In this document: piece after piece, positions 48,486 to 57,880 of the stretch
Numbering within the stretch: position 1 is the stretch's first letter
Layout of the letters: every line of letters starts with the position of its first letter
Source of the DNA: Streptococcus macacae NCTC 11558
GTDB taxonomy: Bacteria > Bacillota > Bacilli > Lactobacillales > Streptococcaceae
NCBI RefSeq assembly: GCF_000187995.2
Contig: NZ_AEUW02000001.1
Span: forward strand, 186,001-250,000
DNA: 64,000 nt
Direction of reading: 5' to 3'
Notes under the pieces: generated by a model
Databases searched by the model: none
Told to the model about the DNA's origin: nothing
What the model saw: only the letters and a program-made list of their open reading frames with translations
Translations under genes and position numbers: made by a program

Positions 48486-50045
48486 ATGAAAAAATTATGG
48501 CGTATCGTGTATAGTCGAACTTTTTTAGTAGTTCTGTCGATTTTAGTGGCGGTTGGGGTTATTATTGCCGCTGTTTCTTTTACAGCTAATGCTATTCCAG
48601 CTGTTTGGCTGGCTCTAGAATTATTTTCAATAGTTGTTGCGGTTTCCATTGTCAATCGTCCCATGAATGCGGCTTTTAAGTTGACTTGGATTGTCTTTGT
48701 TCTAGCTATTCCTGTTTTTGGAGCCCTGTTTTATTATATTTTACAGTCAAATTTAGAAGTTATCCTCTATCGGAGGCGGTTTGAATATCAAGCTAAGGCC
48801 TTGCACGATTATATTTGTGAACATGATGTGTATGGTCACAAGGCTCAAGACGTTTTAGCTCAAAAAGATAAAGAGCAGCTGAAATTAGCTCATTATATGG
48901 AAGATTATGTTGGCTATCCTTTGCATGTCAATACAGATGGTCAGTATTTTCCATCTGGTGAGGCTATGTTTAAAACTTTGGTTGAAGAATTAAAAAAGGC
49001 ACAGCGCTATATTTTCATGGAATATTTTATTGTGGACTTTGGCTACATGTGGGATACCATTTTGGAGATATTAAAAGAGAAGGCAGCTCAAGGAGTAGAA
49101 GTACGCTTTATGTATGATGGGATGAATTCCCTAACACTTTTGCCCTACAGCTATTACAAAACATTACGTCAATATGGTATTCAAGCAAAAGTCTTCTCGC
49201 AGATCATTCCAGCCCTTTCAACTGTGCAAAATAATCGAGATCATCGCAAGATTACAGTTATTGATGGTCAAGTTGCTTTTACAGGCGGCGTCAATCTTGC
49301 TGATGAATACATTAATCAGATTAAGCGCTTTGGCTACTGGAAAGATGCAGCCATTATGATTAAAGGAGAGGCAGTTGCTAATTTTACCTTAATGTTTTTG
49401 CAAATGTGGAATTTTGATACCAAAGAAGAAAACGATGATTTTCTCTACCTGCAAGAGCATATGGCCAATCAAAAGGATACCATTCAGACAGATTCGGTCT
49501 TTTTGGCCTATGGTGAAAACCCTTTTGATGGTGAAGAAGTCGCACGAAGAGTCTACCTAGATATGATTCAGTCTGCTAGAGAGTCCATTGATATTATGAC
49601 TCCTTACCTTGTTTTAGATGATGAAACCATTGATAATTTGACTTATGCAGCTAAACGCGGTGTGCAAGTCCGTTTATTATTGCCAGGTATTTATGATAAG
49701 CAGTCAGCTTACTTAGCCTCTCGAACTGATTTTGATCTTTACCTCAAAGCAGGGATTGCCATCTATGAGTATACGCCTGGTTTTGTCCATGCCAAAGTTA
49801 TGTTAGTTGATGGCAAAAGAGCAACTGTTGGTTCTGTCAATATGGATTTTCGCAGTCTCTACCTCAATTTTGAATGCGGCCTTTATATCTACGGTCATAA
49901 GCAGATCCTTGCGGATATTGCCGAAGATTTTGAAGAATGTTTGGCACAGTCAAAACAGGTTACCTTAGAAGAATTTCAAACAACTTATCCTTTGTATAAA
50001 CGCATTATAGGCTGCTGCATGAAAATATTATCCCCCTTAATGTAG
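48486..50045 (+). CDS. cls: cardiolipin synthase
   Basis: Joins two phosphatidylglycerols to cardiolipin at the membrane. Two N-terminal helices (about residues 8-30 and 55-75), then two phospholipase D motifs: HRKITVIDGQVAFTGG near residue 255 and HAKVMLVDGKRATVGS near residue 435, each with H-x-K-x4-D. 519 residues. GGAGG precedes ATG 48486; the frame extends eight codons upstream. It is followed by a CDP-lipid synthase-like gene, which suggests a local phospholipid theme. Confidence 0.94.
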   Translation: MKKLWRIVYSRTFLVVLSILVAVGVIIAAVSFTANAIPAVWLALELFSIVVAVSIVNRPMNAAFKLTWIVFVLAIPVFGALFYYILQSNLEVILYRRRFEYQAKALHDYICEHDVYGHKAQDVLAQKDKEQLKLAHYMEDYVGYPLHVNTDGQYFPSGEAMFKTLVEELKKAQRYIFMEYFIVDFGYMWDTILEILKEKAAQGVEVRFMYDGMNSLTLLPYSYYKTLRQYGIQAKVFSQIIPALSTVQNNRDHRKITVIDGQVAFTGGVNLADEYINQIKRFGYWKDAAIMIKGEAVANFTLMFLQMWNFDTKEENDDFLYLQEHMANQKDTIQTDSVFLAYGENPFDGEEVARRVYLDMIQSARESIDIMTPYLVLDDETIDNLTYAAKRGVQVRLLLPGIYDKQSAYLASRTDFDLYLKAGIAIYEYTPGFVHAKVMLVDGKRATVGSVNMDFRSLYLNFECGLYIYGHKQILADIAEDFEECLAQSKQVTLEEFQTTYPLYKRIIGCCMKILSPLM

Positions 50046-50201
50046 AGAGAGCAGGGAGTTAAAGTGTAAAAATGCACCGCCGTTTCTTTTTAATAGTTTG
50101 TTTTTTAAAAGCGTATTTTTTCAATGCGGCAGAAATAGTTTGAGATGCATTTTTTCTTCATTTTTCAGTATGTCATCATCACTCCTTCTTTGAGTTTGTG
50201 C

Positions 50202-50236
50202 TATAATAAGTTTAGAGTAAATGAGGAGAAGGCTTT
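50202..50236 (+). promoter_or_regulatory. promoter and TTG start of the CarS-like gene
   Basis: TGCTATAAT with box 50202-50207 gives a predicted start near 50214. AGGAG at 50224-50228 then points to TTG 50236. An ATG at 50221 overlaps the ribosome site and would leave only about seven bases of leader. Confidence 0.45.
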
Positions 50237-50862
50237 TGAAGACCATTGTGATGATGTATGTAACTCTGCTGCCTGTTTTTGCAGCCGGAGCTGCTAATAG
50301 AATTTTTTGTCAATTAGATATTTTAAAGTGGGCTTATTTGCCGATTGACGGCGGGATGAAGACCTCCAGCGGAAAACCTATTTTAGGAGATCATAAGACC
50401 TGGAAGGGTTTTTGGGGGATGATTGTACTGACGGCTGTTTTTCAGGTTTTTTGGGGATTTATTTTAAATCTTATCCCTAATTTCCTATCTTTATCGTTGG
50501 TAGCTAGTTATCATAATGATTTTTTCTTCAATCTTTTTTTTGGTTTTTTATTAGGCTGTGCCTCTGCCCTTTTTGAATTGCCAAATAGTTTTATCAAGCG
50601 ACGGTTTAATATTCCTGCCGGACAGTTAGCTCAAGGAAATAAAAAGTGGATTTTTCTCTGTTTAGATCAAATTGCTCCTTTTCTTGGTTCTGTCGCTGTT
50701 ATCGCTCTTTTTAATCGCATGACTTTTTCCTACTATATCATTTACGTCCTTTTAGGCGGAGCGACTGCCTTTCTTATAAACTGTCTGTTGCTGTTTTTAG
50801 AAACAAAGCGTAAAAAAACAGGCCCTAATATAGCCCTATTTACAGCTAAAAGAAGAAAGTAA
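50236..50862 (+). CDS. CDP-archaeol synthase-like (CarS family) membrane protein
   Basis: A 208-residue protein with about five membrane helices. The segment ANRIF near the N-terminus, then LPIDGGMKTSSGKPILGDHKTWKG, matches the pattern A-N-(x)-x...D-G...G-x-x-L-G-D-H-K-T-W-(R/K)-G of CarS/DUF46, the CDP-alcohol-forming family of archaea with bacterial homologues. FELPNSFIKRRFNIPAGQ is a second conserved block. In bacteria this may be an alternative CTP:phosphatidate or polyprenyl-phosphate cytidylyltransferase; streptococci already have CdsA, so the substrate is uncertain. Position after cls supports a lipid role. Confidence 0.75.
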   Translation: MKTIVMMYVTLLPVFAAGAANRIFCQLDILKWAYLPIDGGMKTSSGKPILGDHKTWKGFWGMIVLTAVFQVFWGFILNLIPNFLSLSLVASYHNDFFFNLFFGFLLGCASALFELPNSFIKRRFNIPAGQLAQGNKKWIFLCLDQIAPFLGSVAVIALFNRMTFSYYIIYVLLGGATAFLINCLLLFLETKRKKTGPNIALFTAKRRK

Positions 50863-50866
50863 ACAT

Positions 50867-50926
50867 TAAAAGAGCGGGAGAAACCCTATTATGATTACAA
50901 TCATTGGGCTTTCTCCCACTCTTTTT
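50867..50926 (+). terminator. terminator after the CarS-like gene
   Basis: AAAGAGCGGGAGAAACCC and GGGCTTTCTCCCACTCTTTT arms. Confidence 0.85.
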
Positions 50927-50931
50927 GATTT

Positions 50932-51039
50932 TATATTCCGCGAAAATCACATTCAAACGTTGTCAGCTTCGCCTTGCCGTACCCCAGTACAGCCTGCAGC
51001 TCCCTTCCTAGTTTGCTTTTTGATTTTCATTGAGTATTA
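50932..51039 (-). repeat. RUP-like element, copy B
   Basis: Read on the minus strand it begins AATACTCAATGAAAATCAAA, has TACGGCAAGGCGAAGCTGAC and ends TTTTCGCGGAATATA. Same family as copies A and C. Confidence 0.6.
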
Positions 51040-51166
51040 GGCCTATTTATGGCAGTTTTAGCTCAAAGAGTCTTATTAAAATCGGTATAATGATAAAGGA
51101 AAAAGGCTGGGCAGCACAGCATTTTCTGCCTGCCTATTGCCTTAATATTATGATGCAAGGAGTTAT

Positions 51167-52243
51167 TTAAAAATAAAGCAATTCTTTTGAGGTTTTAGTA
51201 AAGGTCTGAAAACCCTGTTTGGTCACATGGCCGCAATCCTCAATACGAACGCCTACTTTTTCAGGAATATAAATCCCAGGTTCAACCGAAAAGCACATTC
51301 CTTCTTCAAGGACAATGTCATTTGTTGCTGTAATAGAAGGGAACTCATGGACACTCATACCAATACCATGCCCTAGCCGATGATTGAAATAGTCACCATA
51401 GCCAGCTTTTTCAATAACAGAGCGAGCTGCTGCATCAACCTGAGCAGCTGTAACGCCTGGCTTAATAAAATTAAGTGCAGTCAATTGAGCTTCTAAGCAT
51501 AAGCTATAGATATCTTTTTTGAACTGACTGGGCTGGCCAAGAGCAACAGTACGGGTCATATCACTCGTATAGCCTAGAGTCTGAACCCCTAAATCAAAGA
51601 GAAGAAGGCTGTTGTTCTCAAGCCGTTTAGTTGAAGGAAGGCCATGAGGATCAGCAGCTTTTTTTCCTGTCAGAACTAAGGTATCAAAGCTCATTTTATC
51701 GACACCTTGCTTGCGCATCTCAAATTCAATTTGTGCTATAATATCCGTTTCAGTAGTATCAAGTGAAATATGGTCAAAACCAATTTGAACAGCCTTATCT
51801 GCTAAATTTCCTGCAGCGGTTAACTTTTGAATTTCATCAGGAGATTTAATCAAGCGCATACGGTCTAAAAAGGGGGTTAAATCCGTAAACTGTCCCGACA
51901 GCAGGGACTTTAGTCCCTGGTATTTGCTGATATTTAGATGATCATATTCAAGAGCGATTTTAGAAAAGTCAGTTTTTGACAGTATGGTTTTAAGTTTAGC
52001 CCAGGGATTTTCAGAATCACTATAGCCGACAATGGGCAAAGAAAGGAAATTTTTTGCTCTTGCAACTTCCAATTCTGGTAAAAATAATAAGCTTTCTTCT
52101 TGGAAAAGAAAAAGCAGCATAAGACGTTCATGGGGGTCACTGTAAAATTCAGTTAAATAGCTAATGGAGATAGGATCTGAAAGGACAGCAGCTTCTATTT
52201 CTGCTCGTTCAAGTTTTTGCTTAAGCTGTGTTATTTTTGACAT
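51167..52243 (-). CDS. pepQ: Xaa-Pro dipeptidase
   Basis: A 358-residue M24 metallopeptidase cleaving X-Pro dipeptides. Metal ligands by motif: Asp in LLFDLGV and TSDMTRT (about residues 216-229), His in HRLGHGIGMSVHE (about 288-300), Glu in CFSVEPGIY and Glu in VRIEDCGHV. N-terminal creatinase-type domain covers 1-125. It is divergent from ccpA, the conserved pepQ-ccpA arrangement of lactic acid bacteria. Confidence 0.94.
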   Translation of the reverse strand: MSKITQLKQKLERAEIEAAVLSDPISISYLTEFYSDPHERLMLLFLFQEESLLFLPELEVARAKNFLSLPIVGYSDSENPWAKLKTILSKTDFSKIALEYDHLNISKYQGLKSLLSGQFTDLTPFLDRMRLIKSPDEIQKLTAAGNLADKAVQIGFDHISLDTTETDIIAQIEFEMRKQGVDKMSFDTLVLTGKKAADPHGLPSTKRLENNSLLLFDLGVQTLGYTSDMTRTVALGQPSQFKKDIYSLCLEAQLTALNFIKPGVTAAQVDAAARSVIEKAGYGDYFNHRLGHGIGMSVHEFPSITATNDIVLEEGMCFSVEPGIYIPEKVGVRIEDCGHVTKQGFQTFTKTSKELLYF

Positions 52244-52335
52244 ATCAAAACCTTCTTTCTTTTCTTTATTTTTTCAAAAAAGAGAAGAAAAATCAAGTTT
52301 CTTAGTCTTTTTTCATTAATCCTAACCGTTTTGCT

Positions 52336-52349
52336 TGAAAGTGTTTTCA
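52336..52349. promoter_or_regulatory. cre site between pepQ and ccpA
   Basis: TGAAAGTGTTTTCA matches TGWAANCGNTNWCA at all but one defined base and lies in the divergent promoter region, consistent with CcpA control of itself and pepQ. Confidence 0.65.
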
Positions 52350-52406
52350 AAACGTGTTAAAATAATTATGTAAGCGTAATTTTCAAAATAGAAGGGATGA
52401 TACAGG

Positions 52407-53411
52407 ATGAATACAGATGACACGATTACGATATATGATGTTGCCCGTGAAGCAGGTGTGTCTATGGCGACTGTCAGCCGTGTTGTAAATGGAAATAAAA
52501 ATGTCAAAGAAAATACTCGCAAAAAGGTTTTAGAAGTCATTGAGCGCCTTGATTACAGACCAAATGCTGTAGCGCGCGGTCTCGCCAGCAAAAAAACGAC
52601 AACAGTCGGTGTTGTCATTCCCAACATTGCCAATGCTTATTTCTCCATCTTAGCTAAAGGAATTGATGATATTGCAACAATGTACAAATATAATATCGTT
52701 TTAGCATCCAGCGATGAAGATGACGACAGAGAAATCAATGTCATTAATACCTTGTTTGCAAAACAGGTGGATGGTATTATATTTATGGGGCATCATTTAA
52801 CAGAGAAAATCCGAGCAGAGTTTTCTCGGGCACGTACCCCGATTGTTTTAGCAGGGACGGTAGATCTGGATCACCAGCTGCCCAGTGTTAACATTGATTA
52901 CAGTAAGGCAACGCAAGATGCTGTTGATATTTTGGCAAGGAATAACAGCAAAATTGCCTTTGTATCAGGACCGTTAATAGATGCCATCAATGGTAAAGTG
53001 CGTTTGAACGGTTATAAAAACAGTTTGAAAAATAATAATTTGCCCTTTAAAGAAGGCCTTGTTTTTGAAGCACAGTATAAATATCAAGAAGGCTATAATC
53101 TTGCCCAGCGTGTGATGAATTCAGGTGCGACGGCAGCTTATGTCACAGAAGATGAATTGGCAGCAGGTCTTTTAAATGGTTTATTTGAGGCAGGTAAAAA
53201 AATTCCCGAAGACTTTGAAATTATTACCAGCAATGATTCAACGATTGCCCTTTACACACGTCCTAATATGACCTCTATCAGCCAGCCTATTTATGATTTA
53301 GGAGCTGTTGCTATGCGCATGCTGACAAAAATCATGAATAAGGAAGAATTGGATGAAAAAGAAATTATTTTGAATCATAATATTAAAGACAGGGGAACAA
53401 CAAAACCATAG
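52407..53411 (+). CDS. ccpA: catabolite control protein A
   Basis: LacI/GalR regulator binding cre sites with HPr(Ser-P). HTH TIYDVAREAGVSMATVSRVV at residues 7-26, hinge VARGLASKKTTTVGVV, and the periplasmic-binding-type core with MRMLTKIMNKEELDEKEIIL for HPr contact. The 334-residue length is standard. Several candidate cre sites are visible in this window (butA, bgl, celB, ccpA). A terminator at 53416-53451 separates it from the amylase gene. Confidence 0.96.
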   Translation: MNTDDTITIYDVAREAGVSMATVSRVVNGNKNVKENTRKKVLEVIERLDYRPNAVARGLASKKTTTVGVVIPNIANAYFSILAKGIDDIATMYKYNIVLASSDEDDDREINVINTLFAKQVDGIIFMGHHLTEKIRAEFSRARTPIVLAGTVDLDHQLPSVNIDYSKATQDAVDILARNNSKIAFVSGPLIDAINGKVRLNGYKNSLKNNNLPFKEGLVFEAQYKYQEGYNLAQRVMNSGATAAYVTEDELAAGLLNGLFEAGKKIPEDFEIITSNDSTIALYTRPNMTSISQPIYDLGAVAMRMLTKIMNKEELDEKEIILNHNIKDRGTTKP

Positions 53412-53415
53412 TAAC

Positions 53416-53451
53416 TTAAAAAGTCTGGAAGTCTTATTTCTGGGCTTTTTG
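53416..53451 (+). terminator. terminator after ccpA
   Basis: AAAAAGTCT and GGGCTTTTT arms with G-T pairs. Confidence 0.65.
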
Positions 53452-53467
53452 CTTAAAGGAGTTCAAA

Positions 53468-54937
53468 ATGACAAATGAAACAATGATGCAGTATTTTGAA
53501 TGGTATTTGCCTGATGATGGTAAACATTGGCAGCATTTAGCTGAAGATGCAGAACATTTAAAAGCTATTGGCATAACAAAGGTATGGCTTCCGCCTGCTT
53601 TTAAAGGAACGAGTTCAAATGACGTTGGTTATGGCGTTTATGATCTTTTTGATCTTGGTGAGTTTGAGCAAAACGGAACCGTTCGGACTAAGTATGGGAC
53701 AAAAGCAGATTATCTAAGAGCTATTGCTTCTCTGAAGGAAAAAGATATAGTGCCTATTTCAGATATTGTTCTTAACCATAAGGCTAACGCTGATGCTAAG
53801 GAAAGATTTGCCGTTGTAAAAGTTAAACCAGATAATCGTTCAGAAACCATTTCAGAACCTTATGAGATAGAGGCTTGGACCCAGTTCAATTTTCCTGGAC
53901 GGCAGGACAAATACAGTGATTTCAAATGGCATTGGTACCATTTCACTGGGGTGGATTATGACGCCTTACATGATGAAACGGGCATTTATATGATCTTGGG
54001 CGATAATAAAGGCTGGGCGGATTCAGAAAACATTGATCAAGAACTCGGCAATTATGACTACCTTATGTATGATGATATTGATTTTAGGCATCCAGAAGTT
54101 CAGGAGCATCTAAAATATTGGGCTGATTGGTTTTTGAAAACAAGCGGTGTTGGCGGCTTTCGCTTAGATGCAGTCAAGCATATTGATAAGGTCTTTATGA
54201 AAGATTTTATCCGCTATGTTCGCGAAAATCTCAAGGAAGATCTTTATGTTTTTGGTGAATATTGGAAAGACAGCAATAGTGACATTGTTCAGTATCTTGA
54301 AGCAACAGATCTGCAATTTGATTTAATTGATGTGATGCTGCATATGAATTTTTTTGAAGCGGGAGAAAAGGGAAGTGATTTTGATCTTTCAACTATTTTA
54401 GAGGATAGCCTCATGAAAAGCCACCCAGACTTTACCGTGACTTTTGTAGATAACCATGATTCACAAAGAGGGCAGGCACTAGAGTCAACAGTAGCAGAGT
54501 GGTTTAAACCTTTAGCTTACGGTTTGATTCTCTTACGTCAAGAAGGCACTCCCTGTATCTTTTTTGGTGATTATTACGGGATTTCCGGAGAATTCGCGCA
54601 AACAGGCTTTCAAGACATTTTAGATAAGCTTCTCTATATCCGGAAATATCATGTTTATGGTCCACAGGAAGATTATTTTGACCATCCTGACTGCATTGGC
54701 TGGACCTGTCTGGGTGATGAAAAGCATCCAGATGGTCTGGCCGTTGTCATGACAAATGGTGAGGCCAGCAGTAAGCGGCTAAATATGGGAGAGCTTAATC
54801 GCAATAAAGTGTTTGTGGACTATCTTAACAATTGTCCTCAAGAGGTCGTATTAGATGAAGCAGGCTGGGGAGAATTTCCTGTTCAGGCTGCTTCTATATC
54901 AGCTTGGGTTAATAAAGAAACTCATTTGTCAAGCTAG
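53468..54937 (+). CDS. amy: intracellular alpha-amylase, GH13
   Basis: A 489-residue enzyme without signal peptide. Region I is DIVLNHKA, region II GFRLDAVKHID (nucleophile Asp near residue 234), region III FGEYWK (acid/base Glu near 264), region IV VDNHDSQ (Asp near 331). The N-terminus NETMMQYFEWYLP is typical of the GH13_5 cytoplasmic/bacillar group. It degrades internal glycogen-like polymers or maltodextrins. AAAGGAG precedes ATG 53468; it follows ccpA directly, as in other streptococci. Confidence 0.93.
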   Translation: MTNETMMQYFEWYLPDDGKHWQHLAEDAEHLKAIGITKVWLPPAFKGTSSNDVGYGVYDLFDLGEFEQNGTVRTKYGTKADYLRAIASLKEKDIVPISDIVLNHKANADAKERFAVVKVKPDNRSETISEPYEIEAWTQFNFPGRQDKYSDFKWHWYHFTGVDYDALHDETGIYMILGDNKGWADSENIDQELGNYDYLMYDDIDFRHPEVQEHLKYWADWFLKTSGVGGFRLDAVKHIDKVFMKDFIRYVRENLKEDLYVFGEYWKDSNSDIVQYLEATDLQFDLIDVMLHMNFFEAGEKGSDFDLSTILEDSLMKSHPDFTVTFVDNHDSQRGQALESTVAEWFKPLAYGLILLRQEGTPCIFFGDYYGISGEFAQTGFQDILDKLLYIRKYHVYGPQEDYFDHPDCIGWTCLGDEKHPDGLAVVMTNGEASSKRLNMGELNRNKVFVDYLNNCPQEVVLDEAGWGEFPVQAASISAWVNKETHLSS

Positions 54938-54987
54938 TCTGCACTGCTTTTGCTTGACAGCAGTCATTGGCATCTTAGCTGATTTAA

Positions 54988-55004
54988 TGCTATAATTGAT
55001 GACA
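54988..55004 (+). promoter_or_regulatory. extended -10 directly before glycosyltransferase gene (possible leaderless mRNA)
   Basis: TGCTATAAT (box 54991-54996) lies seven bases before ATG 55004 and no Shine-Dalgarno sequence is visible, the same arrangement as ftsK. Confidence 0.45.
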
Positions 55005-56002
55005 TGAAAGTTTTATTGTATTTGGAGGCTGAACAGTATCTAAAGAAATCAGGTATTGGACGGGCCATCAAACATCAAGAACGGGCTTTGACTCTGGCAG
55101 GGATTGATTATACCACTGATCCAAAGGAAAATTATGATTTAGTTCATATTAATACTTATGGCTTTAAAAGCTGGCGGCTTTTGAATCATGCCAAGAAGGC
55201 TGGTACAAAGGTTATTATGCATGGCCACTCAACGGAAGAAGATTTCAGAAATTCTTTTATTGGTTCAAATTTCCTTGCTCCTTTTTTTAGGCGCTATCTC
55301 TGTCATTTTTATAAAAAAGCAGATGCGATTATTACTCCCACAGCTTATTCAAAGCGCTTAATTGAAAGATATGGGATTACAAATCCTATCTATCCTGTTT
55401 CAAATGGTATTGATTTGGAACGCTATATTCCTAATAAGGCTAAAGAAAAAGCTTTTAGAGATTATTTTCAGCTGTCAGAAGATGAAAAAGTTGTCATTTG
55501 TGCAGGCCTTTATTTTAAACGCAAAGGAATAAAGGATTTTGTAAAAGTTGCTCAAAAAATGCCCCATGTTCGCTTTATTTGGTTTGGAGAAACAAATAAA
55601 TGGGTTATTCCGCATGATGTCAGGCTTATAGTTTCTAAAAAACATCCTGCTAATGTTACTTTTGCAGGCTATATTAAAGGCGATATTTTTGAAGGGGCAA
55701 TGAGCGGAGCCAGCGCTTTCTTTTTCCCTAGTCTAGAAGAAACCGAAGGAATTGTTGTTTTAGAAGCTCTAGCTAGCCATCAGCATGTGATCTTAAGAGA
55801 TATTCCGGTTTATGAAGGTTGGATTACAGATGAAGCAGTTGAGCTGGCTACAACGGTTAATGGCTTTGTAGAGGCTATTGAGAAGGTTTTGGACGGTCAC
55901 AGTCAAAAGAAAGAAATAGGCTATAAGGTTGCACAAAGCCGCAATATTGACAAAGTAGCTCATGAATTGAGTCAGGTTTATCAAAAAGTAATGGAGGGAT
56001 AA
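55004..56002 (+). CDS. GT4 glycosyltransferase, CpoA-like glycolipid synthase
   Basis: A 332-residue GT-B enzyme of family 4. The C-terminal nucleotide-sugar motif FFPSLEETEGIVVLEALAS (E-x7-E, about residues 245-263) is clear. The pair with the next gene mirrors the pneumococcal cpoA / MGlcDAG synthase pair, in which CpoA adds the second sugar to monoglucosyldiacylglycerol, the lipid anchor of lipoteichoic acid. The specific sugar is not predictable. The gene ends one base before the next start. Confidence 0.85.
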   Translation: MKVLLYLEAEQYLKKSGIGRAIKHQERALTLAGIDYTTDPKENYDLVHINTYGFKSWRLLNHAKKAGTKVIMHGHSTEEDFRNSFIGSNFLAPFFRRYLCHFYKKADAIITPTAYSKRLIERYGITNPIYPVSNGIDLERYIPNKAKEKAFRDYFQLSEDEKVVICAGLYFKRKGIKDFVKVAQKMPHVRFIWFGETNKWVIPHDVRLIVSKKHPANVTFAGYIKGDIFEGAMSGASAFFFPSLEETEGIVVLEALASHQHVILRDIPVYEGWITDEAVELATTVNGFVEAIEKVLDGHSQKKEIGYKVAQSRNIDKVAHELSQVYQKVMEG

Positions 56003-56003
56003 G

Positions 56004-57338
56004 ATGCATGTAGGACTTTTTACGGACACTTATTTACCGCAGGTTTCAGGTGTTGCAACGAGTACTCAGACCTTAAAAGATGAGCTGGAAAAGCAAGGAC
56101 ATGAAGTCTATATATTTACGACCACTGATAAGCATGTAGGCCGTTATGAAGATCCAACTATCATTCGTCTCCCTAGTGTTCCCTTTATTTCTTTTACTGA
56201 CCGTCGTGTTGTCTACCGCGGACTTTTTGAATCCTATAAAATTGCAAAGACTTATCAGTTAGATATCATTCACACTCAAACAGAGTTTGGTCTTGGCATG
56301 CTTGGAAAAATGGTAGGAAAAGCCTTACGAATACCTGTTATCCATACTTACCATACACAGTATGAGGACTATGTTCGCTATATTGCTAATGGAAAAATTA
56401 TTCGGCCCAATATGGTTAAGTATATTATTCGCAGTTATCTTTATGATTTAGATGGTGTTATCTGTCCTAGCCGCATTGCCTTAAATTTATTAGAAGGGTA
56501 TTCGGTGAAGATACCTAAGAGAATTATTCCAACAGGAATTTATTTGGAGAATTATGTGCGGCCGGATATTACTGTAGCTGACAGTTTGGCTCTGCGAAAA
56601 TCTCTGGCGATTGAAGCAGATGAAACCATGCTGCTTAGCTTGTCACGGATTTCTTATGAAAAAAATATCCAAGCTGTTATTGCTTATATGCCATCTATTT
56701 TAGCTAAGAATAGCAAAGTAAAATTAGTAGTAGTTGGTGATGGTCCTTATTTGGAAGAGTTAAAAAAACAAGCAAGAGCATTAAATATTGCTGACCATAT
56801 CATCTTTACAGGTATGGTTAATCATGATCAGACAGCTCTTTATTATAAGGCATCGGATTTCTTTATCAGTGCCTCAACCAGTGAAACGCAAGGGCTGACT
56901 TATATTGAGAGTCTGGCCAGCGGCAGACCGATCATTGCTCAGTCCAACCCTTATTTAGATGATTTAATTACAAATAAGATGTTTGGGACACTTTATCAAA
57001 GGGAGTCTGACCTTGCTGATGCTGTTTTAGAGGCTATTGAATTAACACCTAAAAAAGAGGAAAAGCTGTGGCAGGAAAAACTGTACGAAATTTCAGCCCA
57101 GCATTTTGGCAAGTCAGTTTTTGCTTTTTATTTAGATACGATTATCTCTAAAAAAGCTAAAAAGAAAGAAAAACTATCACTGACTGTAGAAGGCAATCGA
57201 GCAGACACCTCTATTAAACTTGTAAAGTCCACTATTAAGCTGCCAGCTACCGTCTTTAAAAAAACAGCTCAAACTTCTGTAAAGGTTGTTAAAGCTCCTG
57301 CTCGGATTGTTAATGCTATTCGTGACTTTTTAGACTAA
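56004..57338 (+). CDS. GT4 glycosyltransferase, 1,2-diacylglycerol 3-glucosyltransferase-like
   Basis: A 444-residue GT-B enzyme starting MHVGLFTDTYLPQVSGVATS, the typical acceptor-side loop of diacylglycerol glucosyltransferases, with GDGPYLEELKK and the donor motif FFISASTSETQGLTYIESLAS (about residues 290-310). A basic C-terminal tail (KKAKKKEKLS ... RIVNAIRDFLD) can bind membrane. It should form the first glycolipid for lipoteichoic acid anchoring. AGGGATAAG precedes ATG 56004; co-transcribed with the preceding GT. Confidence 0.88.
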   Translation: MHVGLFTDTYLPQVSGVATSTQTLKDELEKQGHEVYIFTTTDKHVGRYEDPTIIRLPSVPFISFTDRRVVYRGLFESYKIAKTYQLDIIHTQTEFGLGMLGKMVGKALRIPVIHTYHTQYEDYVRYIANGKIIRPNMVKYIIRSYLYDLDGVICPSRIALNLLEGYSVKIPKRIIPTGIYLENYVRPDITVADSLALRKSLAIEADETMLLSLSRISYEKNIQAVIAYMPSILAKNSKVKLVVVGDGPYLEELKKQARALNIADHIIFTGMVNHDQTALYYKASDFFISASTSETQGLTYIESLASGRPIIAQSNPYLDDLITNKMFGTLYQRESDLADAVLEAIELTPKKEEKLWQEKLYEISAQHFGKSVFAFYLDTIISKKAKKKEKLSLTVEGNRADTSIKLVKSTIKLPATVFKKTAQTSVKVVKAPARIVNAIRDFLD

Positions 57339-57376
57339 AAAGGCTGGTCTGCCCTTTTCGTCAGGATTTTTCAGAC

Positions 57377-57404
57377 TTGAAAAGTTTAAAAATCCTGTTA
57401 TAAT
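57377..57404 (+). promoter_or_regulatory. promoter of the thrS T-box leader
   Basis: TTGAAA (57377-57382), a 16-base spacer and extended -10 TGTTATAAT (box 57399-57404); predicted start near 57411. Confidence 0.6.
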
Positions 57405-57410
57405 TATCTT

Positions 57411-57618
57411 TGAAGACATGTTAAGTGTGCAAGGCTTTAAAGAGAGCGCTTGGCAGCTGAAAAAGCGTAAGCCTGTCATTTTAATACTACTTCCTTGTTT
57501 TTATGCAAACATAAAACGGTAGCTGCGTTATAGCTAAAACTGAGGTGTAGGGCTTTTTGCTGTACATGAATGAAGGTGGAACCACGTTGCGACGTCCTTT
57601 TTGGAGTCGTGATTTTTT
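57411..57618 (+). ncRNA. T-box riboswitch for thrS
   Basis: The T-box AATGAAGGTGGAACCACG occupies 57569-57586 and is followed by a terminator hairpin: GCGAC-G-TCC (57589-57597, bulged G) pairs with GGAGTCGT (57603-57610), then a T-rich run. The upstream 150 bases form the stem I region. ACT at 57539-57541 is a candidate threonine specifier codon. Uncharged tRNA-Thr would stabilise the antiterminator. The regulated gene lies unusually far away, with a RUP-like element in between. Confidence 0.88.
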
Positions 57619-57652
57619 ATTTATAAAGGCCATATGAGTGATGATCTGTTTT

Positions 57653-57763
57653 AATACCCTTCGAAAAATCTCTTCAAACTAGGTCAGCTTCATCTTGCCT
57701 GCCCTACCTTAGCACTGCCTGTATCTAACTTCCTAATTTGCTTTTTGATTTTCATTGCGTATA
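57653..57763 (-). repeat. RUP-like element, copy C, between T-box and thrS
   Basis: On the minus strand it begins TATACGCAATGAAAATCAAA and ends TTTTTCGAAGGGTATT. Same family as copies A and B. The remaining bases up to 57880 hold no further recognised signal except AAAGGAG before thrS. Confidence 0.6.
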
Positions 57764-57880
57764 AAGTAAATAGCCTTGTTAACTTTTCAAGGAAACAACG
57801 TTTGTCAGTTTTTTGCTAGCCCGGTTGCTATGATAAAAATGAATCATTTAGTTTTAAATGAGTAATAAAGGAGAAAATAT

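Noticed and set aside
57539..57541. ACT as the certain T-box specifier codon
   Set aside because: Stem I could not be folded reliably by eye; kept only as a candidate.
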